Assembly (NCBI GenBank): GCA_945952575.1
Contig: CAMFIY010000119.1
Location: 1-7,914, forward strand
Reading direction: 5' to 3'
Source of the DNA: an uncultured Leucobacter sp.
Lineage (GTDB): Bacteria; Actinomycetota; Actinomycetes; Actinomycetales; Microbacteriaceae
DNA: 7,914 bases
Shown in pieces: positions 1-5,756 of this stretch. The translations under genes were made by a program, and so were the position numbers. Each line of letters starts with the position of its first letter. The stretch's first letter is position 1. A model generated the notes under the pieces. The model was not told the origin of the DNA, did no database searches, and worked only from the letters and a program-made list of their open reading frames with translations.

Positions 1-1065
<1,065 letters not shown>

Positions 1066-1092
1066 GACCGCTCCATTCCAGGATTCCTTGCC

Positions 1093-1118
1093 GAATTATC
1101 TCGACGTCGAGATAATTC
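1093..1118. promoter_or_regulatory. Perfect 26-bp palindrome, probable operator of the aconitase gene
   Basis: Each 13-nt half reads GAATTATCTCGAC and the halves meet without a spacer, so the dyad is perfect. It is AT-edged in otherwise very GC-rich DNA. It lies 28 bp upstream of the aconitase ATG and overlaps the only good -10 hexamer, so a bound protein would cover the transcription start, which fits a repressor. This is not the AcnR half-site type known from Corynebacterium. The shape resembles MarR-family operators. From memory, the MarR protein TamR of Streptomyces coelicolor binds aconitase and other TCA-gene promoters at palindromes of this general type. The cognate regulator is not in the window. 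Confidence 0.75.
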
Positions 1119-1120
1119 TA
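1115..1120 (-). promoter_or_regulatory. Candidate -10 box of the aconitase promoter
   Basis: On the minus strand the hexamer reads TAGAAT, one mismatch from TATAAT. It runs into the upstream end of the 26-bp palindrome. Initiation about 7 nt downstream would fall inside the palindrome near 1108 and give a leader of roughly 40 nt with a GGAG ribosome-binding site. No convincing -35 hexamer is visible 16-18 bp upstream, which is common in actinobacterial promoters. Confidence 0.5.
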
Positions 1121-1194
1121 CACGGAATCACGCGGACCGGCGGCGGCGCGCGTTCGCCGGAAGCGCGGTGTTCGGCGTGTCATTCATCCGATGA

Positions 1195-2067
1195 TTAGAG
1201 CCGCTCCTCGGCGGAGTCTCCGATGGCGTCGTCGGGATCGGTTCCCCGATCCGCCTCGGCCTCAGCCGTCGCGGGCCTGAGGCCCGCGCTCACCCGCGCC
1301 AGCACCATCCAGGTGAAGACCACGGCGATCGCGAAGAGCGGCACGCCCATCACGAGCCGGGCCACGCCCAGCGCATCGGTCGCGGCGTTCCCCGCGTCGC
1401 TCCCCTCGCCCGCGGACTGCGCGGCGAACCAGAGCGGAAGCTGCACCGCGAGACGCGCCAGGAAGAGACCGAGCCAGAGCAGGGTCAGCCCGGTGCCGAC
1501 GCGCTTCACCCGGCGGTCCTTGCGCCAAGCGGTGAGATCCCCGCTGAAGGCGCCGATGGCGAGGCCGAGCAGGGGCCAGCCGATCAGGATCGAGAGCAGC
1601 AGACCGGCCGACCAGAGGCCGTTCGTCCAGAAGCCCGGGACGTAGTAGTTGGATCCCTTCCCGGTCAGCAGCGTCGCCGCGACCGCGATCCCGACCCCGA
1701 TCGCCCCGGAAAGCGCGGAGGCGAGCGATTCGCGCCGGAGCAGCCGGATCCCGATCGCGATGACGGCGAGGACGGCCGGAGCGATCGCGGAGACGCGCGC
1801 ATCGCGAGTCGCCGTGAACATCACCAGGAACAGCATCCCCGGCAGGAGCGTCTCCCCCACACCCCGCCACCCGCCGATGGCCGAGAGTACCCCGCCTCCG
1901 GTCAGCGCCTCGCCGCTCGCCCCGGCGCGGACGGCATTGCCCCAGGCGCCCGAGAGCGAGAGCTCACGGACGGCGTCGGGCGCGCCCGTCACGGTGTCGG
2001 CGGCCTCGGAGGGCTCGGCGCCAGCGCCCTCGACTGGTTCGTCGGGTGCGGTCGACCGGTCGCTCAT
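1195..2067 (-). CDS. DUF3159 family membrane protein (290 aa)
   Basis: This is a conserved actinobacterial membrane protein of unknown function. A hydrophilic, probably disordered N-terminus (about 1-65) precedes the family core, which begins at GWRGVGETLLPGMLFLVMFTATRDARVS (67-94). About six hydrophobic segments follow, near 72-87, 92-110, 118-135, 148-174, 190-213 and 235-257, and then an acidic C-terminal tail. The segment KGSNYYVPGFWTNGLW (137-152) between membrane stretches is a family hallmark. The start codon overlaps the stop of the upstream DUF3710 gene in an ATGA, so translation is probably coupled; no strong Shine-Dalgarno is visible. In other actinobacteria a small OB-fold protein gene often sits between DUF3710 and DUF3159; it is absent here. 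The family assignment is by recognition, and no biochemical role can be given. Confidence 0.9.
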   Translation of the reverse strand: MSDRSTAPDEPVEGAGAEPSEAADTVTGAPDAVRELSLSGAWGNAVRAGASGEALTGGGVLSAIGGWRGVGETLLPGMLFLVMFTATRDARVSAIAPAVLAVIAIGIRLLRRESLASALSGAIGVGIAVAATLLTGKGSNYYVPGFWTNGLWSAGLLLSILIGWPLLGLAIGAFSGDLTAWRKDRRVKRVGTGLTLLWLGLFLARLAVQLPLWFAAQSAGEGSDAGNAATDALGVARLVMGVPLFAIAVVFTWMVLARVSAGLRPATAEAEADRGTDPDDAIGDSAEERL

Positions 2068-2717
2068 GCGGTGGCGACGCCGCCCTGGGGCACCCCGGCC
2101 GGCATGGTCAGGGGCAGCAGTTCGCTCGGCGGCATCGGCTGGTCACCGCGCACGACGACGACCTCGCGGAACAGTTCGTTGATTCCCGCGCGCGCCTCCT
2201 CGTCGGAGGTGGCGCGGCCCATCACCACGCCGCGGAGCAGCCAGCGCGGGCCGTCGACACCGATGAACCGCGCGACGCGGACGCCGCCGCCCTGATCGGC
2301 GGGGATCTGGGTGGCGGTCACGAGCTCCGGGCCGAAGGCGCCCTCCTCCTCATGCGAATCCGCCCCCTGCTGGCCGATCTGCTGTGCGATCTCCCGGCGC
2401 ACCTCGTGCCACAGGCCAGTCGTCTTCGGGGCGGAGAACGCCTGGATCTGGAGGACCGAGTCGAGATACTCGAGCGTCACCGCGACGACGCGCTGCGCAC
2501 GCTCATCCACCTCGAGACGCATCTGCAGGCCTTCGCGCGGCGCGATCTTGATCCCGCCGAGATCCACATAGGGTCGCATGCCCGGAACCTCGGTGAGGTC
2601 GAACGGGCCGCCGGTCTCGCGATCCGCCGGAGCCGATTTCGCATCGTCGACCGCCGTCTCACCCGCCCCGGCGCTCAGCTCCAGCTCGTTGTCCGGCTTG
2701 ACTGTCTCGTCGTTCAT
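2064..2717 (-). CDS. DUF3710 family protein (217 aa)
   Basis: This is a soluble conserved actinobacterial protein of unknown function, without signal peptide or membrane segment. An acidic low-complexity N-terminus (1-38) precedes the domain: GPFDLTEVPGMRPYVDLGGIKI (37-58), AVTLEYLDSVLQIQAFSAPKTTGLWHEVRREIA (79-111), then the family signature RFIGVDGPRWLLRGVVMG (150-167). The chosen start is the ATG at 2717, which has a GAAG element 8 nt upstream. An in-frame GTG at 2726 would add three residues, but its purine-rich stretch is only 2 nt away. The gene lies 65 bp downstream of dut on the same strand, and its stop overlaps the DUF3159 start. Co-occurrence with dut is conserved across actinobacteria but gives no clear function. 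Confidence 0.9.
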   Translation of the reverse strand: MNDETVKPDNELELSAGAGETAVDDAKSAPADRETGGPFDLTEVPGMRPYVDLGGIKIAPREGLQMRLEVDERAQRVVAVTLEYLDSVLQIQAFSAPKTTGLWHEVRREIAQQIGQQGADSHEEEGAFGPELVTATQIPADQGGGVRVARFIGVDGPRWLLRGVVMGRATSDEEARAGINELFREVVVVRGDQPMPPSELLPLTMPAGVPQGGVATA

Positions 2718-2733
2718 CTCGTCCACTTCTTCC

Positions 2734-2754
2734 GAGTCATGTGAGTCATATGTG
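2734..2754. repeat. Short AT-rich direct repeat between dut and DUF3710
   Basis: On the plus strand GAGTCATGTG (2734-2743) is followed at once by GAGTCATATGTG (2743-2754). This is a tandem near-repeat with a 2-nt insertion that creates CATATG. It lies just upstream of the DUF3710 start in one of the few AT-rich patches of the window, so it may be part of a secondary promoter or a regulator site. No consensus -10 box is evident. Confidence 0.3.
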
Positions 2755-2767
2755 AAAACCGACCGTC

Positions 2768-2779
2768 CGGGCGCGCCCG
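2768..2779. promoter_or_regulatory. 12-bp GC palindrome just after the dut stop codon
   Basis: CGGGCGCGCCCG is a perfect palindrome 3 nt downstream of the dut stop codon. As RNA it would form only a short stem, and no U-tract follows on the minus strand. It could be a weak attenuator or RNA-processing site between dut and DUF3710. A chance occurrence is quite possible in DNA of this base composition. Confidence 0.2.
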
Positions 2780-2782
2780 AAC

Positions 2783-3238
2783 TCAGGCCACCGCCCCGTC
2801 GCGCACACCGGTGGACCCGAACCCGGAGGCTCCCCGGCTGCTCTCCGGAAGCTCCGAGACCGGCACGAACACCGCGCGCGAAACCGGCATCACGATCAGC
2901 TGGGCGATCCGGTCGCCCGGCTCGATCCTGAACTCCTCGCTCGGATCCGTGTTAAGCAGGGGCACCTTGATCTCGCCCCGGTAGCCGGCGTCGATGGTGC
3001 CGGGCGAATTGAGCACGGTCAGCCCGTGCTTCACGGCCAGGCCGCTTCGGGGCACCACGAAGGCCGCATAGCCGTCGGGCAGGGCGAAGCTGATCCCGGT
3101 TCCGACCAGGGCTCGCTGGCCGGGGGCGAGCACCAGCGCTTCGCTGCTGCGCAGGTCGGCGCCGGCGTCGCCCGGCCGCGCATAGGCGGGAGTCTGGCCC
3201 TCGGGAGCCACGATCGGGAGTTCTACGACATCGGTCAC
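2783..3238 (-). CDS. dut: Deoxyuridine 5'-triphosphate nucleotidohydrolase (dUTPase, 151 aa)
   Basis: The enzyme hydrolyses dUTP to dUMP and pyrophosphate, keeping uracil out of DNA and supplying dUMP for thymidylate synthesis. It acts as a trimer in the cytoplasm. All five dUTPase motifs are present and in order: I DAGADLR (24-30), II PRSGLAVKHG (63-72), III NSPGTIDAGYRGEI (77-90) with catalytic Asp83 and uracil-stacking Tyr86, IV GDRIAQLIVMPV (108-119), and V RGASGFGSTG (135-144), the mobile C-terminal arm. Length and motif positions match the mycobacterial enzyme. The start is a GTG at 3238. No Shine-Dalgarno precedes it, but TACCCT lies 6 nt upstream, so the transcript may be leaderless. 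It heads the dut-DUF3710-DUF3159 unit and diverges from DUF3093. Confidence 0.97.
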   Translation of the reverse strand: MTDVVELPIVAPEGQTPAYARPGDAGADLRSSEALVLAPGQRALVGTGISFALPDGYAAFVVPRSGLAVKHGLTVLNSPGTIDAGYRGEIKVPLLNTDPSEEFRIEPGDRIAQLIVMPVSRAVFVPVSELPESSRGASGFGSTGVRDGAVA

Positions 3239-3244
3239 CCAGTC

Positions 3245-3250
3245 AGGGTA
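3245..3250 (-). promoter_or_regulatory. Candidate leaderless -10 box for dut
   Basis: On the minus strand TACCCT fits the actinobacterial TANNNT -10 pattern and is followed by 6 nt (GACTGG) and the GTG start codon. This spacing places the transcription start at or next to the first base of the start codon. The lack of any Shine-Dalgarno before the GTG agrees with a leaderless mRNA. No -35 hexamer is apparent. Confidence 0.5.
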
Positions 3251-3297
3251 GCGGATCGCTCATGGAGCGCGCCGAACGACGCCCGCCCAGGTATCGG

Positions 3298-3303
3298 GAT
3301 AAT
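3298..3303 (+). promoter_or_regulatory. Candidate leaderless -10 box for the DUF3093 gene
   Basis: GATAAT, one mismatch from consensus, is followed by 6 nt (GGAGCC) and the ATG at 3310. This is the same geometry as the divergent dut promoter. The GGAG inside the spacer is only 2 nt from the ATG, too close for a normal Shine-Dalgarno, so a leaderless transcript is the simpler reading. No clear -35 hexamer is seen. Confidence 0.5.
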
Positions 3304-3309
3304 GGAGCC

Positions 3310-3783
3310 ATGCCTGCTGCCCCTGCTCCCTCAGCTGCGACTTCGGCCTTTCGCGAGCGGCTCGCCCCGGGTCCGTGGATGTTCGTGACCCTGTTGCTGC
3401 TCGTCCCCGCGGTGATGCTGGTCATGACGCCGTTGAACCCCTCCCTCGCGGTTCCGGTGGCCGTGATCCTCTACGCCGGCTTCGCTGCGTCGCTGCTGTT
3501 CCTGGCCCCGACCGTCACGGTGTCGGACGGGGTGCTCACCGCCGGGCAGGCGAGCATCCCGGTCGCGCAGCTCGGGGAGATCGAGCTGCTGGATGCCGAC
3601 GCGCTGCGCGAGGCGATCGGTCCGGGGGCGGACGCCCGCGCCTATCTCATGGTTCGCGGGTACATCCACAGCGGTATCCGCGCGGCGGTGGCCGATCCCG
3701 CAGATCCCGCGCCGTACTGGATCGTCACCACCCGGAAGCCGCGCACGCTTCGAGCAGCGATCGAGGCGCAGCGCGGCGTCTGA
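3310..3783 (+). CDS. DUF3093 family membrane protein (157 aa)
   Basis: This is a conserved actinobacterial protein of unknown function. Two membrane helices near the N-terminus (about 22-39 and 46-66) form a hairpin, followed by a cytoplasmic or surface domain of about 90 residues. The domain carries family-typical segments VTVSDGVLTAG (69-79), ARAYLMVRGYIHSGIRAAV (109-127) and PADPAPYWIVTTRKP (130-144). The start at 3310 is preferred because it sits 6 nt after a GATAAT box. An in-frame ATG at 3262 would add 16 mostly charged residues, lacks a ribosome-binding site, and would place its coding region over the promoter. The gene diverges from dut with only 71 bp between start codons, an arrangement also found in mycobacteria. 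It converges on sepH. The family call is by recognition. Confidence 0.88.
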   Translation: MPAAPAPSAATSAFRERLAPGPWMFVTLLLLVPAVMLVMTPLNPSLAVPVAVILYAGFAASLLFLAPTVTVSDGVLTAGQASIPVAQLGEIELLDADALREAIGPGADARAYLMVRGYIHSGIRAAVADPADPAPYWIVTTRKPRTLRAAIEAQRGV

Positions 3784-3794
3784 ACCGGGTCTCG

Positions 3795-3822
3795 GGATCG
3801 GATCGCCCGCGCGGCCCGATCC
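3795..3822. terminator. Candidate bidirectional terminator hairpin between DUF3093 and sepH
   Basis: GGATCGG (3795-3801) pairs with CCGATCC (3816-3822) across a 14-nt GC-rich loop. An alternative inner pairing, GGATCG (3800-3805) with CGATCC (3817-3822), is also possible. The hairpin occupies most of the 61-bp gap between two converging genes, where a terminator is expected. It has no U-tract in either direction, so the call rests on position and stem alone. Confidence 0.35.
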
Positions 3823-3844
3823 ATCGCTTCGTCCCGTTCGGGGA

Positions 3845-5116
3845 TCAGGCGGGGTCGTCCTCGCTCCGGGTGCCGAACAGGATGTCGTCCCAGCTCGGGA
3901 TCGACGCCCGGCCCTTGCCCTTGCGCCCCTTCTCACCGGCGGGGCCGAGCGGCTGCTTCGGCGACTCCGGCTCATCGTCCTCGACGCCAGAGGCCTCCGC
4001 GTTCTCCGCGGCGCCCGAGCCGGTGCCGGGCGCGTCGCGATCCTCGTCGGAGCGCCCCGAGCGCCCGAACTGCGAGAACGGCGTGACCTCGGCTGTCTGA
4101 TCGGCGTCGTCATCGTCATCGTCCCGGTTGCTCGGCGAGCCTCCGATCGGCGTCACCGGAGCGGCGCCGGGGAAGGGCACGGGATCCTTGCCGAAGAGGT
4201 CGCTCCCCGCCGCGTCGTCCTCGTCGGAACGGCGCTCGGCCGCATCCCGCTCGCCCCGGCGGCGGCGCAGCGCGTCGAGGAGATCGGCGGTCTGGCCGAG
4301 GTCGGGCAGCTCGGGTGCAGGAGATTTGATCGCGCGCTCTTCGATGGTCTGCCGCCGGGCGTATTCGACGTCGGCATCCACGATGGGAATCGAGCCCGTC
4401 GAGGGGTGGTCGGGCGCGACCGGGCCGGAGAGACCGGCCGCCGACTCCCCGGAGTCGTCGCCCCCCTCCGGGTCGAAGTCGGCGATGAGCCGTTCGGGAT
4501 CGAACGCTCCCGAGTCGAAACGGTCGTCGGAGTCCACTGCGCGCAGCTTCGGGATCAGGCGGTCGCCGACGCTGCCCTGCTTCGACAGGGACTCGGCGTC
4601 GGGGGTGAGCGGGGCGAGCAAGGACTTCCGGTGGTCGAAGGACCACACGGCACGGTGCTCCTCCTCGCCGACATGGAAGGCGAGCGCGACCATCCAGCCG
4701 GCCTCTTCGTCGCGCCAGGAGCTCCACTCGGGGGTCGCCGCGCCGAGCCCGATCAGGCGCTCGGAGATCACGGTCCCGAACTGCTGCTCGGCCTCCTCTC
4801 CCGGGCTGGTGCGCACCGCGACGGCATGAGCTCGTTCGAGGACGTAGCGTCGCTCGGCGAGCACCGGCTCCTCGTAGCGCTGGATGTCGCTCTCCTCGAG
4901 ACCGGTCGCAGCGACGATCTCGGCGCGGGTCTTCCCGGCGCGGACGAGCGCCTGCACCTCGCGGGGGTTCGCACGGGTCGCGCCGCGCGGAGGGCGTGCG
5001 AGGTGGCGGAACTCGGCGAGCACCGTCTCGTCGACGACCAGACGGAACTCCTCACCGGTCTCGGTCGCCACGATGAGCGACTGATCCTCGCGTCGTACCA
5101 AGCGCAATTCATCCAT
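3845..5116 (-). CDS. sepH: Cell division protein SepH (DUF3071 domain, 423 aa)
   Basis: SepH is an actinobacterial FtsZ-binding protein. In Streptomyces and Mycobacterium it has been shown to stimulate FtsZ assembly and help place septa. The N-terminal DUF3071 domain is at about 1-165, starting MDELRLVRREDQSLIVATETGEEF. It contains the predicted helix-turn-helix-like segment REVQALVRAGKTRAEIVAATGL (52-73) and a Trp-rich part, EWSSWRDEEAGWMVALAFHVG (130-150). A long acidic disordered linker follows, with a basic DALRRRRGER patch (281-290) and six Asp in a row (332-337). The conserved C-terminal motif is RASIPSWDDILFG (403-415). The ATG at 5116 is the right start: GGGAGGA lies 6 nt upstream and the family N-terminus begins there. 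An upstream extension to 5341 is open but has no family similarity. The gene diverges from DUF4193. Confidence 0.95.
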   Translation of the reverse strand: MDELRLVRREDQSLIVATETGEEFRLVVDETVLAEFRHLARPPRGATRANPREVQALVRAGKTRAEIVAATGLEESDIQRYEEPVLAERRYVLERAHAVAVRTSPGEEAEQQFGTVISERLIGLGAATPEWSSWRDEEAGWMVALAFHVGEEEHRAVWSFDHRKSLLAPLTPDAESLSKQGSVGDRLIPKLRAVDSDDRFDSGAFDPERLIADFDPEGGDDSGESAAGLSGPVAPDHPSTGSIPIVDADVEYARRQTIEERAIKSPAPELPDLGQTADLLDALRRRRGERDAAERRSDEDDAAGSDLFGKDPVPFPGAAPVTPIGGSPSNRDDDDDDADQTAEVTPFSQFGRSGRSDEDRDAPGTGSGAAENAEASGVEDDEPESPKQPLGPAGEKGRKGKGRASIPSWDDILFGTRSEDDPA

Positions 5117-5123
5117 CGGCTTT

Positions 5124-5130
5124 TCCTCCC
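5124..5130 (-). promoter_or_regulatory. Strong Shine-Dalgarno of sepH
   Basis: On the minus strand GGGAGGA ends 7 nt before the ATG at 5116. It is the best ribosome-binding site in the window. It fixes the sepH start and argues against the open but unconserved 75-codon upstream extension. Confidence 0.8.
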
Positions 5131-5257
5131 ACAGTATTCCGGCCCAGGATGACACGATCCGGCTCCGGACGCACTCATTGACGCGGCGGTTGGTGAACAT
5201 CCGGGCCCAGGTTTCGGCGCCGCTTCTTCCGCGTTCAGCGAACTCACGGGCCAGAAG

Positions 5258-5285
5258 TTTGCGCCGAGCGCTCATCTCGGGCAAA
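5258..5285. promoter_or_regulatory. Inverted repeat upstream of DUF4193, in the sepH/DUF4193 divergent region
   Basis: TTTGC-G-CCGAG (5258-5268) and CTCGGGCAAA (5276-5285) form a 10-bp dyad with one bulged base and a 7-nt spacer. It is about 55 bp before the DUF4193 ATG and next to a possible -10-like AACTAT (5284-5289), so it could be an operator or a leader hairpin. A second small hairpin, GCGGCA/TGCCGC (5291-5307), follows immediately. The rest of the 223-bp divergent region shows no other clear signal. Confidence 0.35.
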
Positions 5286-5339
5286 CTATGGCGGCAGTTG
5301 ATGCCGCACGCAGATCCAGGACGGGAACACCACACCAGC

Positions 5340-5630
5340 ATGGCTACCGATTACGACGCCCCGCGCAAGTCTGAAGAGGACGCCGAGTCCATCGAGGCGC
5401 TGAAGGAGCGCGTGCCCGCCAAGGGCGCATCGGCGATCGACTCCGAAGACGCCGACAACCCGGGCTTCGAACTGGCGGGCGCCGACCTCTCCGACCTCGA
5501 GCTGGACGTCGTTGTGCTGCCGCAGCAGGCCGACGAGTTCACCTGCGTGAACTGCTTCCTGGTCCGCCACCGTTCGCAGATGTCGCGCGAGACCGAGCTC
5601 GGGCCGATTTGCGCCGAGTGTGACGGATAA
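5340..5630 (+). CDS. DUF4193 family small Cys4 protein (96 aa)
   Basis: This is a small acidic protein conserved in actinobacteria, of unknown function. Residues 1-65 are acidic and probably flexible. The C-terminal part carries CVNC (69-72) followed by FLVRHRSQMS and a second pair CAEC (91-94), giving a C-x2-C...C-x2-C arrangement typical of a zinc ribbon. The FTC..CFLVRHRSQ segment is the family hallmark. The ATG at 5340 begins MATDYDAPRK, the usual N-terminus; an in-frame ATG at 5178 would add 54 residues without family similarity. No well-spaced Shine-Dalgarno is visible: the purine-rich GACGGGAA ends about 14 nt upstream. The last five codons and the stop fall inside the first stem of the structured repeat downstream. 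The mycobacterial homologue lies in the same dut neighbourhood. Zinc binding is inferred from the cysteines. Confidence 0.92.
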   Translation: MATDYDAPRKSEEDAESIEALKERVPAKGASAIDSEDADNPGFELAGADLSDLELDVVVLPQQADEFTCVNCFLVRHRSQMSRETELGPICAECDG

Positions 5631-5745
5631 ACGCATCGCGTTTACTGTCACTCGGCGCTGCCGCCACTGCGGCAGGAATGCGACGGCTGAAAAGCATCGC
5701 CTTTCACGTCATTCCGCGCCGACGCCACTGCGTCGGAGTGTAACG
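5611..5745. repeat. Two tandem copies (~60 nt) of a double-hairpin element between convergent genes
   Basis: Each unit has hairpin A with loop ATC and hairpin B with loop CACT. Unit 1: A spans 5611-5658, with outer stem GCGCCGAGTG..AC/GTCACTCGGCGC and inner stem TAAACGC/GCGTTTA. B spans 5658-5675, CTGCCGC/GCGGCAG. Unit 2: A' spans 5675-5715, GGAATG..AC/GTCATTCC and TGAAAAGC/GCCTTTCA with one mismatch. B' spans 5719-5736, CCGACGC/GCGTCGG. A third partial copy of the leading block, GGAGTGTAACG, is at 5735-5745. Matching blocks recur every 60-61 nt. Five stem positions differ between copies by paired changes that keep pairing: 5615:5654, 5618:5651, 5629:5643 and two pairs in B. The element fills the gap between DUF4193 and the phosphodiesterase, so bidirectional termination is the most likely role. 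There is no U-tract. Confidence 0.7.
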
Positions 5746-5756
5746 CCCGGCCCGCG

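Noticed and set aside
1137..1160. CCGGCG/CGCCGG hairpin downstream of the DUF3159 gene as a terminator
   Set aside because: The stem is only 6 bp with a 12-nt loop and no U-tract, in GC-rich DNA where such pairs are frequent.
2714..2740. Eight-codon frame starting ATG at 2740 as a leader peptide for DUF3710
   Set aside because: It is out of frame, has no ribosome-binding site of its own, and ends on the DUF3710 ATG (ATGA-like overlap by chance). Nothing else supports a leader peptide.
3593..5152. 519-codon plus-strand open frame opposite sepH
   Set aside because: The opposite strand encodes SepH with its conserved N- and C-terminal motifs and a strong Shine-Dalgarno. The long antisense frame is a GC-rich shadow with no recognisable family.
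5178..5339. N-terminal extension of DUF4193 by 54 codons
   Set aside because: The family begins at MATDYD, and the extension has no conserved features and runs through the hairpins of the divergent region.
5117..5341. N-terminal extension of sepH by 75 codons
   Set aside because: The family N-terminus (MDELRLVRRE) and the GGGAGGA ribosome-binding site fix the start at 5116. The extension is Cys/Arg-rich without similarity and would overlap the DUF4193 start.
5611..5745. CRISPR array or type III toxin-antitoxin repeat
   Set aside because: There are only two imperfect units with palindromes throughout and no unique spacers, no cas genes and no toxin gene next to them.
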